Of a stretch of DNA of 64,000 bases, positions 53,501 through 63,916 are shown one piece after another. This DNA is from Cristatella mucedo (taxonomy: Eukaryota > Bryozoa > Phylactolaemata > Cristatellidae). The position numbers were made by a program, and so were the translations under genes. A model generated the notes under the pieces. It did not search any database, was not told the DNA's origin, and worked only from the letters and a program-made list of their open reading frames with translations. Position 1 is the stretch's first letter; each line of letters opens with the position of its first letter. Location: the NCBI GenBank assembly GCA_009760855.2, contig WPIO01000062.1, forward strand, positions 702,501 to 766,500, written 5' to 3'.

Positions 53501-53566
53501 TGAGATCAAACTACAGGCTAGTTTTTTTACGGTTAGCTAAGCTAAGCTTATCGACTTCTTTGGGTT
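50513..53566. other. GC-rich block (50.7-52.3 kb) and flanks without supported gene
   Basis: CpG dense with a perfect donor at 51335. A weak exon-like frame at 53216-53302 ends at GTAAGT (53303). A 16-bp unit (AGTTACCGGTGCAGAC) is repeated in tandem at about 52634-52671. No named gene. Confidence 0.35.
51329..51334 (+). CDS. Possible start exon ending in a perfect donor (Met-Ser only)
   Basis: Within the CpG-dense block at 50.7-52.3 kb, ATG AGC is followed at once by GTAAGT, a perfect U1 match. This would suit a long 5' UTR exon that carries only the first two codons. Nothing else supports it, and such matches arise by chance. Confidence 0.12.
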
Positions 53567-53725
53567 AGCTAATTAACAGCCTCATTTTATAGCGACAGAA
53601 GAGCCTTAGCGGCTATCACCACCGCTTGCAGTGGGCGATACAGGATTGCCCACTGCATGAATCGAACCCACGACCTGGGTCGTGAAGAGTGAACACCTTC
53701 CTTACCTCCTGGGCGAAGACCCGGG
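53567..53725 (-). mobile_element. SINE-2
   Basis: Good match to the copy at 38 kb over its length, including the ACCACCGCTTGCAGTGGGCG core on the plus strand. Confidence 0.75.
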
Positions 53726-54041
53726 AGCTTCAGCGCTTACACGTGACCGCACTCTCAATAGCTATGGTAATAGAAGTATGGCGAGCACGAACCGCGTGCT
53801 AAATGTGAGGAAATCCCTCAAAGACGGCCGAACTTGACTTCCTACCGACCCGCATCGTCACCTCGGTAGCGTGAGCAGGCGCTTCCTCATTTGCCGGCGC
53901 TGCCGCCTCGTGCTCCACGTCGTCAGCCGTCGGTAACCTTTTGAACCCTATTGAGTCTTTGAAGCGTATCCGCTCGCACGTACGGACCCTCACAAACCTA
54001 TTCAAGTTCGTGGTCCTCGGAGTTCGGCTGCACGCGACTTC

Positions 54042-54162
54042 TGTACTACCGAATGCGTACCGAAAGCCGCTTAGGCTGTGATTGCGCTATACAAAACTCT
54101 GCTGCGTAACACCCACATGGTCTTTATGACTTTGTGGAGTTACTGACGGAGATACATGACAT
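54042..54162 (+). mobile_element. LINE family B 3' end
   Basis: About 120 bp of 3' UTR with the AACACCCACATGGTCTTTAT box and ATTAC tail. Confidence 0.7.
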
Positions 54163-54423
54163 TACTTCGCTAGCAGCGTTGCGCGTACATACGCCTTAGG
54201 CAATATTTCACTTTTGCAATCGGGATTGTGCAATAAATCCGAATAAAACTTATCACGCGAGTGACCTAACGGAAGCACTTTTAAAGTGCTCACACAGCTT
54301 CCGTGGACAAAGTTCAATAAATAAAATACCGCAACAGAATCCGGATTACAAGCACAAAATTTGTTCCGATGGTCTGCTTTTCCAGAGACCAGGGTCGTAG
54401 TAGTGTGAGCACAGTTCGATCTC

Positions 54424-54515
54424 GCTTCCTTTGCAGCAAAAGTAATGCGCCTGGAAAGAGATTGAGTTTTCTTGGGGGCGCTATATCAAACGCATTATTA
54501 TTATCATAATTATTG
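54424..54515 (+). mobile_element. LINE family A 3' tail
   Basis: Only the terminal box and an imperfect ATT tail remain. Confidence 0.65.
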
Positions 54516-54881
54516 TCTTGGCAACGCTTCCACGAGCCTACTCGCTAGATCCAGCTTCAGGCTGAGCCAGAAGGAGACGGGCCGGCTAGTGCAGGGGCTG
54601 GCCGCCGAGTGGCGGGCAGGAGAGGAGAGCGGTGAGAGGAGGCGCGAAAAGCGGCGGCGGAAGCGGCGGCGGCAGCGCCTCCGGAAGCGCTGCCTAAAAT
54701 AGAAAACAAGCGAGCCGCGGAGCGCGCGTCGCAGTCTGCGGGGCCGCCACCTCGGCCATCGTCAGTGCGACGACCGAAAGAAAAACCCCGCGAGTCCACA
54801 GGGAAACAGAGGAACGCGCGCCGGTACGCGACAAGTGCGGATCCGATGCGAAGAGCATAGATATGCGGCGAGCGTAGATCC

Positions 54882-56222
54882 GTTCTTTTCACGGTTTATA
54901 CTCTCCCTCTTGCTGATGTGATTGCCAAGCACAATCTAGGCTTTCACTTCTATGCGGATGACACTCAGTTGTACCTTTGCTTTGATCCCTCCCAGCCTTC
55001 GAGCACCTCAAATTCTCTCAACTCACTAGCTGCATGCATTGATTGCATGCTGACCCTGTGCATGTCACCCCTAACCATATTATTCATTTCGTTTGTTTTT
55101 CAAGCATGATTTTACTTACCATTCAATTGCATTTCACTTAACAGCAAATGTAAAGCGCCTAGAGAGAGATTAAGTTCTCTGAGGGCGCTTTATCAAGTGA
55201 ATTATTATTATTATTATTATTATTATTGATGACATCCACACATGGATGGCAGCAAATTTTCTGAAACTAAACGATGACAAAACTAACTTATTAGTTATGG
55301 GCAAACCCAGTGTGATTCAGAAATTGCAAAGGCTGACGCTCAAAATTGGCTCTGCCAGCATATTTCCTGTCAAATCAGCTCGAAATCTAGGTGTCATATT
55401 CCAAAGCGACCTCTCGTTAGATGACCTTATCAGCTCCACGGTCAAATCTGCCTATTTTCAGCTTCATAATATTGCTAAAATTTGGGCTTGTTTAGATAAG
55501 GATACCACGTCCAAGTTGGTCCATGCATTCGTGACATCTCGTCTCGACTTCTGCAACTCACTGCTTACTGGCCTCCCATCATGTGCGATCAGGCGATTGC
55601 AGCTGGTGCAAAACTCCGCAGCTAGGCTTGTCTGTCGTGAGCGTCGCAGTTGCCACATTACTCCACTTCTCGCCGACCTGCACTGGCTACCAGTCAAGCA
55701 ACGGATTGACTTCAAGGTTTTGTCGCTCACTTTTAGGTCCCTTCATTCAATGGCTCCAGCCTATCTCTCAGATATACTACCCCATCAGGTCGAGCATCGT
55801 ACCACCCGCTTTTCGGAATCCAACAGTCTAGAAATACCTCGTACAAACCTTAAATCCTTTGGAGACCGTGCATTTAGTTCGTATGCTCCCAAAGCCTGGA
55901 ACTCCCTCCCGACCTGCGTCAGAACATCCCCTGACCTGACCACATTTAAAAGGAACCTAAAAACACACCTATTTAGGACAGCATTTAGTGGGTCCCTGTG
56001 ATTCGTCCTTGATGTGCTTATGCGTGCTGACACTGTGCATGCTGCCACTAACCACATTTGCATGCTGACCCTGTGCATGTCACCCCTAACCATGTTATTC
56101 ATTTTTTTTAAGCATGATTTTACTTACCATTCAATTGCATTTCCCTTTGCAGCAAATGTAAAGCGCCTAGAAAGAGATTAAGTTCTCTGAGGGTGCTTTA
56201 TCAAGTACATTAATATTATTAT
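54882..56222 (+). mobile_element. LINE family A copy interrupted by a piece of its own family
   Basis: It begins at the reverse transcriptase (FTVYTLPLADVIAKHN, FHFYADDTQLYL), is interrupted at 55044-55224, and resumes at the expected codon (WMAANFLKLNDDKTNLLVMG) with a clean 250-codon frame to ...FRTAFSGSL and a stop at 55999-56001. The 3' UTR and tail end near 56222. The 5' end is truncated inside pol. The long intact C-terminal frame suggests this is one of the younger copies in the window. Confidence 0.9.
55044..55224 (+). mobile_element. LINE family A 3'-UTR fragment inserted into a LINE A copy
   Basis: 181 bp of LINE A 3' UTR ending in (ATT)n lies inside the reverse transcriptase of another LINE A copy. 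The host sequence is cut after GCATGCATTGAT and resumes with GACATCC; ATTGAT occurs on both sides (55038-55043 and 55225-55230), which fits a short target-site duplication. Confidence 0.8.
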
Positions 56223-56753
56223 CCAATCCGGCGCTATCATTCGGCGGTCACTTTCTGCTCCACTTAGAGAGGACTCTGACCGGCGCTAGGTAGACGCACC
56301 CCACCCCGCCGCGCCCCGTCCCGTCCCTGCGAGTGCGAGGCCGGCGAGCGACTGCACCGCCGCAGAATCACAGACTTTTTGAGATCGCAAAGACCTGAGC
56401 GAGCGCCTTCTTGTCGGCGCTCCGGAGCTGATGAGTGCAGGTTCAAGTGTTGCTCGCGGTTTGCGAGCCGCGGGCGGCAGGCGCTCTCTCAGCAAGCGCT
56501 GGCTCGAGGGTTCGGGGGAGGGGCGGGCTGTGCAATCGCAGTTCGCGCCGGACGCAGAAGGCTTTGCTAGCTATTACTGACATAAAAATAACCGGTGTTC
56601 TTCTGGCAACAAGGCTGTCCACCTGCCACGCCCACCAGCTACGCCCTCCATACCGTGCCTACCTGCTACGTCCAACCGGCCGCGCCCACTACGGGCGCGG
56701 CTCGTTGCGGCAGAAATCGGTCGACGCCTAAGCACCGCGAGAAAAACTAGCTG

Positions 56754-56754
<1 letters not shown>

Positions 56755-56825
<71 letters not shown>

Positions 56826-56845
56826 ATATTATATATATTATATGT
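56755..56845. repeat. (TA)n tract
   Basis: Lies within the GC-rich block 2 kb upstream of the ARHGAP6-like exon A. Confidence 0.95.
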
Positions 56846-57140
56846 AGTCTGTCTGATCCTCGGTGGTCATTGACGTCATCGGCGCGGTAGACGCCGAGCG
56901 CTGCTTTGAACCCTGCCTTTCTCAGACGCGAATGGATGCAGCCGAGTTGCTGAGCTGCCAGGAAAGGAAGTAGTGGTCTTGGAGTGGGGCGTGCCGGCCG
57001 CGTCATTGACGGAGCGGTGGTTTGGGGGGAGGTTGGTGAGAGCGGCGGCGGCGGCGCGGCGAGCCGCCGTCGAGGCATGCGCTGAGAGCGAGCGCACACC
57101 GTCCCACGGGTGCGCCTCGGCACTGATGGGTTTCGCGAGG

Positions 57141-57181
57141 CCTTCGCTTCGCGCCTTATCGCGGCAATCGCGAAGCGAAGG
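57141..57181. repeat. 13-bp inverted repeat
   Basis: CCTTCGCTTCGCG and CGCGAAGCGAAGG, 15-nt loop, followed by a second small one (GTTAACG...CGTTAAC). Confidence 0.85.
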
Positions 57182-58702
57182 TTAACGATACGCGCGTTAA
57201 CGCTCGTTGCACCGACGTAAAGGAGGCGGCCACTCGCGTGCGTCCGCTTCGTTCGGCCAGGGCGCCATGAATGGAGCGCCGCGGCGCTTGCCCGGCCCCT
57301 CTCTCACCGCGGGGCGACCGGCTAATTCTTGCCTCGCCGGCGACCCGGTGACTCAAAAGCCAGGCGGCGTCACCGCTCGTCTCGCTGCCCGCTCAGCGGA
57401 GCGCCCGGAGGCAGTCCGCGCTCGCGGCGACGGCGGCCGCCGCTGCGTCGTTGCTCGCTCGCCGCCGCGAGCCTCGCGCCGCATCGAGCCTCGCTCCCGC
57501 GCAAGGCCGGAACGCTCCACCCGACGCGTTTTTCAGGCGCAGCAGCACTACCGAGCTCGCTGCGTCGACCCGACGCGGCGGCGGCGTCGCACCGGTTCGT
57601 ACAATGGCATGGCCGTCGCACCGCCGCCAAGAGCTACGAACGTACGATAGCGTCGGCGCCGTGCGGGCACGCGGCCGCCGTACGCAACCTAACCCTGCGT
57701 ACGGCGGCCTTTCGCTTTCCATTCAAGGCGCGGCAAAAGGCGGATTGTGCGAGAGTGTACGTGCCGCGAGCGCCATTATCCAATTGCCGCCGCCCTGGTT
57801 TCGCCGCTCGCGAGCGGCTCTCTGCCCGATTCGCGTACGCGTGGGTGCGCGCTTTCGGTTCAAGTAGCGGCGCTCTAGCGAGGGCAGCGCCCGCTGCATT
57901 GTTTCCGCTGACCCGCACGGCAGTCCGCTGTTTTTGAGACGGACCGCGGGTCGCTGACGGACGGCAGCTCAGAGGGCGCCGCCGCATTGTTTCCAAGCGC
58001 CGTGTTTCAAAGCGACGTGCGAGCGCGACGCAGTTCCAGCGCAGCCGCCACGCGCTCGCACAGCTTCGCGGCCGCGTGCCGACACCTGCCAGAGTTGACG
58101 GGAGGCTAGCGGCCGCTGCGGCAGTTGCCGCCGAAGCCACCGCAGCGTCAGACGCCGCCGCCGCCGCTGGGGCGCGAGGAGCTACTTCGTCCGTAAAGTA
58201 GAAATCTCGGAGCGTGCGAACGCCGCCGATTCTCTGTGCGGCACTCCTCGCGGTGCTCCATCGATCTGGCGGGGTGCGCGCGCCGCCGTCCGCCGGCGGC
58301 ATTCAGCGATCGCCGCAGTGGCGGGGCGGGGCACGAGCCGGCGCCACACAAAGCGTCCGTCTGACTGCACGGCTCATCCCTGCGTGCGGCGCGATCGAAA
58401 AGATGTATTGATCCTCGGCCACTTGCCCGCTAGCTGTGCGCACCAAACGCATGGGGCGTGCCAATTGGGCCCCGCCGTGCGCCGCCGCGGCGTCAGCCCA
58501 GAGCAGCCGCCGCCGTCACCTTCGCCGACGCGTTCGTTGCCTCCGCGGCATCAGCCGACGCGCGGCGAGTTGTGCGCGCCGCCAGCGCCGCCGCCGCCGC
58601 TGCTGCGCGGCCGTCGGCAGCAGCAGCGGCAGGAGCTGCTGCTGCTGCCGCTGACGACGACGACTGGAGGGCACGAGCGCAGCGGCGACGCGCCGGTCCG
58701 AC

Positions 58703-59533
58703 ATGGCGGTCGATTCGGCTCGCTTCTCGACGTACTCGTCGCGAGGCGATGACGCCGTCGCCGCCGCTGCAGCGGTCGGCCGCGAGGCGGCCGCTGCAGC
58801 GGCCACGGCTTCTCGGACGAGCCGCACGAGGTCGTCCACCGATCCAGAAAAGTACGCCGTCTACGCGGCGATGCGTCGGAGCGAGGCGTCGGCGCCGCCC
58901 CTGAGGCTCGGCCTGCTGCCCAGCCGCGAGCAGGACGGCGCGCTGCTGATGGCGGCAGCGCTGGAGGCGACGGAGCGCGGTGACGTTTCATCGCCGGACA
59001 GCGAGGATTACTGCGCGGCCAGCTTCAGCGGATTCGCGCTCCGCCGCGCGTCAGCGCGTCAGGACGCGCCGACGTCCGCCGCCGCCGCCGCGCTGCACCG
59101 GGTGCGGCGCGTCGCCGACGTCCGGGTAGCCGACCGGCCGTACATTTACGACATTATCGAGGATCCGCCCGACGCCGCAGTTTATGACCGCATTTATGCG
59201 AAGCACGTGCTCGCCGGCGGCCGGCATACGAAAGAGGCCGCCGGCGCCGTTGGAGAGTGGTGTGAAGGCGGCGGCGGCGGCGGACTGCCGAGGCCGCCGC
59301 TGCCAATACGCCGCGTTGCGAGCGAGCGCAGAGCTCCTCCGCAGGCGGCGGCCGAGACGAGCGTCGATGACGACTATGGATTCCTGTGCTATAATAGTAA
59401 GCCCGACGCCGTCGTTGCAGAAATTATGCAAAAAGACTCGTCAACGAGCAAGCGATTTTTCAATAGGAAGAAGCGGAACTCCAAGTCGACTTCGAGGCAG
59501 CCCAGCATCTCGGGGTCAGCGTGGTGCTACGAG
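58703..59533 (+). CDS. ARHGAP6-like RhoGAP, first recognised coding exon (exon A)
   Basis: This exon encodes the N-terminal 277 residues of a Rho GTPase-activating protein-like gene; such proteins switch off Rho GTPases at the cell cortex and actin cytoskeleton. The ATG has a good Kozak context (GAC-ATG-G) and no in-frame ATG lies upstream, so I take it as the start. The segment is low in recognisable domains. It has alanine runs near residues 20-35, an acidic Ser/Asp patch (SSPDSEDY), a Tyr/Asp-rich stretch (YIYDIIEDPPDAAVYDRIY) and a basic stretch (RFFNRKKRNSK) just before the end. It closes with ...SAWCYE followed by a GTAGGC donor at 59534, phase 0, which matches the phase 0 acceptor at 60545. 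Assignment rests on the exons that follow. An upstream non-coding or alternative first exon is possible. Confidence 0.72.
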
Positions 59534-60544
59534 GTAGGCGGGGCGTCTGCGAGACGGCTGGCGCGGCGGGCGGCAAGCGTTTGGCAGCGCCCCTCCTCTA
59601 CGGCGGCGCGCCTCAGCGGCGCGCGAGCTCGTGACAGCGAGCGGGAGCGGGGAATTCGGAGCGGCGAGAGGCGCTCGTGACCGGGCCTCTCGCTTAAGGA
59701 AGAAGCGGATAGCTCGCCGCTTGCGGAACGTTTTGTATAAACCAGCATGCCCCGCGTCTTCCGCTGTCGCAACGAACACGCTCAAAGGCGGCGAAGCCGT
59801 CACCTGGCGTGGCCGTTACCGCCCGAATCGCAGCGCCGCGGCGCTACGTTTACGCTACGCTCCGTCCTGCGCCCGTTCCTGCGCAGGACGGAGGACGGCC
59901 GATTGTTTCGCTTGGCTTCACTCTAATCGCATCGCTTTCGCCTGCGCCTCGAGCAAGCAGAAGTGTTGCGCGTCCCAACGGCCTAAAAGACCAACGAAAA
60001 GCCGACGTGTTTCGTGCAAGCCGTGCGGGGCCCGCAGCGAGGCGCACAAAGCGGGCCGGTGCAGCCGCGGTCGAGCGACGGCTCTGGTTCTGCGTCGCGT
60101 CGCGGCCTCGTTCAACGCTCTGCCCCGACGTCCTTCTCGCAGTGAAGCTCGCACGCGATCAGAGCAGGGTGGATAAATCCCGCCCAGGCGCCAGCGCCGA
60201 CAGCGACTGGCCCGGCCCGGCCCGGCCCGGCCCGGCCCAGCCCGGCCCGGCCCAGCCCTGCCATGCCGCTGCGGGCCAGCTTGCGTTGCACGCGCGGCGG
60301 CCTCCGCTTCGCGCCGCGTCCGGCTGGCTCTCGCGGGCGGCAGCCGCTTCCGGTTGAGCTGCCTGTCGGCAGGTCGCAGCGCAGCGCGCGTCCGCGCGCG
60401 TCCGGCTCGCGTCTAGTCGCGCTCGCTCGCCGGCGGAAGCGGCTGGCGCGAGCGGACGCCGGCCGACGCTCGAGAGGTCCGCCTTCGCGGACGATGGCCC
60501 AGCGCGCGTCGGGGTCGCGTACTTGCATCCGCCGTGCCGTGCAG

Positions 60545-60704
60545 GACCGGGGCAAATGGATGAACGACGCCGGCGCAACTCTGACCTTGGAGGAGACGAA
60601 GCGCGTCGTCCATCTGTCCGAGAAGGAGTACAGCATTCTGCAGAAGATCTGCCTGGTGAGGCTGCAGTCGATGGAGATTGGCTGTCCAGTAACGATACCC
60701 AAAG
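60545..60704 (+). CDS. ARHGAP6-like RhoGAP, exon B
   Basis: The acceptor is CCGTGCAG before GAC, phase 0, and the donor is AAAG|GTCAGA at 60705, phase 1. The exon reads DRGKWMNDAG, then LSEKEYSILQKI, LVRLQSMEIGCPVTIPKG. From memory, vertebrate ARHGAP6 has, just upstream of its conserved pre-GAP segment, a tryptophan-containing stretch, an LSELE...LQ...LQ helix and then C-x-ITIPK followed by a lysine/arginine cluster; the order and spacing agree here. The joined reading frame continues that of the previous exon. The start of the exon could also be read from an upstream AG (after GCCCAG), which would add residues; the CAG at 60542-60544 is preferred because its phase matches. The intron before it (59534-60544) is GC-rich and contains a CCCGG-type repeat near 60210-60255. 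Confidence 0.75.
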
Positions 60705-61056
60705 GTCAGACCGCGGCCGCCGCAGCAGCAGCAGGGGACGCGCAAACCGCTCTCCAAGCGGAACGGGGCCCCATCCTTCGCCAGCCTCTTTTCTCGCTTC
60801 CGGTCTGTTCTACCGTTTCGGTCTTTCTCGCGGCGCCCCTCTCTTCGCGACGTGGACGCTACGCGCTCGGCGGCGCGCAGCGCGGCTCGTCTGTCAGCAA
60901 AGCTGCGGAGTCGTTCGCGTCGTTCCGCTCGGCTCGCCTCCTTCGGCGCGAGACGCTCGCCGACCGCACGGGGCGCGGCGCGCTTCATGAATACGCGACG
61001 ACCGACGACGCGGCGGCGGCGACGAATTGCGCGCGCGCTCACCCTCGAATTTTCAG

Positions 61057-61164
61057 GCGACGAGAAGCGCAAGCGGTTCGGTCTCAAGAAGAAGCGCTCC
61101 AACACGATTAACCTCGGGCACCTGCTCGAGCATCTCAAGGAGAGCACCAAGAAGGACAAGGAAG
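61057..61164 (+). CDS. ARHGAP6-like RhoGAP, exon C (basic KRK segment)
   Basis: A clear acceptor (CTCGAATTTTCAG) opens the exon and a GTGAGC donor (GAAG|GTGAGC) closes it. It enters in phase 1, using the G left by exon B to make glycine, and leaves in phase 1. It reads DEKRKRFGLKKKRSN, then a leucine-rich helix (LGHLLEHLKES) and ends KKDKE. This corresponds to the basic KRKK...LRKKL...NKDKE segment that follows the IPK motif in vertebrate ARHGAP6 as I recall it. The 36 codons are very short and would be missed by simple gene finders. This exon gives the strongest family signal together with exon D. Confidence 0.75.
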
Positions 61165-63722
61165 GTGAGCGAGCGTCGGTTGCCGCCGCGGCGGCGGCGG
61201 CACCGCACACCACCGCCGCTCTTCGCGCCCAACGAGCAAGCGGATGCTGTCGCCGGCCCGCTGGCGCCTCCATTGCCCGCCCGCCTGGCCTACGTAACCG
61301 CGTTCCATGCGCGAGTTCTAGCGCGCCGCGCCGATGTCGCCCGAGTCACTATCGGCGTCCGCTCCGCTCAAATCCGATCTAGATACCGGCGCCTCTATGA
61401 CGTGCCGGTCGTCGACCGACCGACCCGCGGCGAGCGCGCGGCTTGCCTCGCTCTCGCGCGACCCCGCGTCGTCGCTGACTTCCGGACGCTCCCGTGAGGC
61501 GCCGCGCAGGAGCGTCGAGTAGCTGCTGAATGCGAAATGGGGCAGCCGGAAGCAGCAGCAGCCAGAAGCAGCTGCTGAGCTCCGAGAGTCTGGTGCAGAG
61601 CGTGCCGCGAAATCTGAACGCGTCGCTCGAGCTAAGGTCGTGCGCTTGATCGTCGTCGTCAGTCTTCGGCTCGCGTGTAGCCGCTGTCGTGAAAAGTCGG
61701 CCTGTCCGCCGCCGCCCTTTTCGCTCTCGCCACGCCCCGCGTCCGACTGGACGGCGGCGGCAGCGGACGAAGACGTCAGAGCGGTCGGTCGAGCGTCAGA
61801 GCGGTAGCAGCTCAAGCAGCTCTCTCGCCCTAACCCTAAGCCGATCTATGCGGCAACGAGATTAGCGCGGCTCGGCAAGCGCGTCGCCGCCGCCGCCGTC
61901 GCCGCCGCCGCTCGATGCCCATAAACGTCGGCCGAGCATCCGGCGCGTCAGACGCGCTGCTTCGGTGCGCGGCGCAGCCTGGTGCGGCGAGAGCGAGCCG
62001 CTCGCCAGGCTGCGCAGAGCCGAGCGGAACGAGGCGCTGGGCGCACGACGCGAGCGCCCCGGGGCGGCGGTCCCGGCGGCTATCGAGGAGCTGGTTTGGT
62101 CCACGTGTGAAGGTGCTCGCGCCGACCAAGGTCTGGCCGAAGTCACGGGCTCGAGCCCCGTGGCGTATGCGAAGCACCCGTAAGGAGATCACGTTCTCCT
62201 GGGGCGCTATACGAATGAATTATATGTATTACCCGCGCGGCCTAATTAGCTTCGCGCGAGCAGAAAGACGCGGAGCGCGAAGGTCGGCGCGCGCGGGTCT
62301 CCGGCGGGAGCGCACCGCTCCCAAGTATTTCGCTCCGGTCGGCGCGTTCGCGCGCTAGATAGTTGAGTTGTGTTGTCTTTTTCATTTCTTTCTGCGGCAA
62401 ATATCTTTACGCTCGAAGCTGAAATCAGACGTCGCAGCGGCGGATCTGGTAATACTTCAAGCTCAGCCGTCGGAAGTCGTGCGAGCCACTGCAAAGGCCG
62501 AAGTGACGAAGCTCGCTGTCTCTCTAGAGCTACGATACCCTTTTGGGTTGCGCACAGGCGCGCATAAATCCGGCCGACGGACCGTCGGTCGCATTTAGAT
62601 TTCCAGCTGCCCTCGAATGCGCCGCTTTCGTTCGCTCGCCCGGAGGGGCTCGCGAAGCAGCCTGCGCGCCTGCGCGCCAATTTAGAGTCGGGCTTGGCCT
62701 TTAGCTAATGGCGATAGCGCCACAGATTCTACACTTGGGCGAGCGAGGGCGAATGAGGACAGCGGTCCCGGCCTCGGCTCCCCTTCGCTCGCAGCAGCGT
62801 TGCGCTCTGCGTTTCGCTCTACGCAGCGGGCTCGCTGCTCTCCCTATCGCTCGCGCGCACTGTGCTCGCGTCTCGCTGAGACGCGCTTCCTCCCGATCGT
62901 CGCGAGAAGGGCGTCCCAGCGAGCGCTCGACGGAGGAGACGGCGGTGGTGGCGGCGAGCAGAGCCTGAGGCGCGCTGCGAGCGCAGGCGTCGCTCAACGA
63001 AGCGACCGCCGAGCGAACGCGCGCGGCGAGCGGAGCGTCCGTTCGGGTCAGCAACGAAGCGCCTCGAAAGCGGAAGTCGATACATTAGTCCACAGCGAGC
63101 GGCCCGCCGCTGGTCATCGTGCGCTGCTGCGCTGCATTGAGGCGGCCACAGACCAACCGACTTACAGGAGCAAGCTCCGCGCAGCACGTTCCGCTTCGCC
63201 CTTTGATATTTGCCCTTCCTTCTCTTGCCGCCGCAGCGTCACCGCCGATCGCACGTCGCGCCTCGCGCCGAGGCGCGCACGCGATCGATTTGAGCGCGCG
63301 CGTTAGGGGGTCTATCGAGAGAGCGGATGTGCGGCGATTCCTTGGCTTAGCTAGGCGCGCGCGCGACTGCAAGACGTGAGCGCGCACCTAGCGCCCGCCT
63401 CGCGGCGAGCGTAGCCGCGGCGCCGCTGAGCTAGGCACCGCTGGGCAGAAATTAACTGCTGGCGAGCGCTGAAACTGTCGGCTGTTCGGCGATGGCACGC
63501 AAAGGGCGACTTTCAATCGCAAGATGTTTCTCGCATTTCCCCCTTTTCGAGAAGAGAGGCCGCTGAAGCGAATGCTGCGCCGCGCTTTTCTTCGCGTTGT
63601 CCTGAGGCGTCGTACGCGGCGCGCGAGCTGTCGGTGTGAATGAACGCTGCCGGTCCTTTCGCGACGCGTTATCGCGAGCGAGCGTCGCTTTAAGCGCTCT
63701 CCGCCGCTCGGCCGCGTTGCAG
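61165..63722 (+). other. ARHGAP6-like intron C-D
   Basis: A 2558-bp intron, GC-rich, with a GCC/GCG trinucleotide tract (about 61860-61915) and one SINE-1 insertion at about 62087-62224 in the same direction as the gene. The long open frames here on both strands are compositional. I see no additional exon whose phase would fit between exons C and D. Confidence 0.6.
62087..62224 (+). mobile_element. SINE-1 inside the ARHGAP6-like intron
   Basis: Head GAGCTGGTTTGGTCCACG, B box GCTCGAGCCCCG, end GGGGCGCTATACGAATGAAT. Same strand as the gene. Confidence 0.8.
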
Positions 63723-63916
63723 AGCCGCCCCAAAGCTCCGGCTGGGTATTCGCCATACCGCTTACCAGAGTTTTAATGAACGACGCCATTGTGAAAAGAA
63801 AGCGGTCGTCCTTGCTGGGAGAGATGTCGGATTCGGGAAATTTGAGCTCGGCGTCGTGTCACGGCGCGGAACCGAGTGCCGAGTCGTCACAGAACTCGCT
63901 TCTCGATGAGAACAAA
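63723..63916 (+). CDS. ARHGAP6-like RhoGAP, exon D (pre-GAP PLTRVLMND motif)
   Basis: The acceptor CGTTGCAG at 63720-63722 gives a phase 1 entry, so exon C plus exon D reads ...KKDKE-EPPQSSGWVFAIPLTRVLMNDAIVKRKRSS. Vertebrate ARHGAP6 has, as I recall it, KDKE, a short spacer, then FG-x-PLSQVIAND followed by a basic stretch, so the motif and the distance agree. The rest is a serine-rich linker (SDSGNLSSASCHG, SAESSQNSLLDENK). A donor AAA|GTACGC at 63917, phase 0, ends it; read-through would stop at 63986-63988. The summed coding length of exons A to D is 1293 nt, exactly 431 codons. The ATG inside this exon (63776) is internal, not a start. The arginine-finger RhoGAP domain must lie downstream of the window. 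Confidence 0.75.

Larger units (their letters stand above)
56270..58702 (+). promoter_or_regulatory. GC-rich CpG-dense block upstream of the ARHGAP6-like exon A
   Basis: About 2.4 kb with very high CG dinucleotide density, broken by a (TA)n tract at about 56755-56840. It sits directly before the ATG at 58703, so it probably holds the 5' UTR and promoter. No TATA box or initiator can be fixed by eye. A 13-bp inverted repeat lies at 57141-57181. Overlapping long open frames on both strands follow from the GC content and are not supported as genes. Confidence 0.4.

Noticed and set aside
61820-61840. Telomere-like CCCTAACCCTAA
   Set aside because: Only two units.
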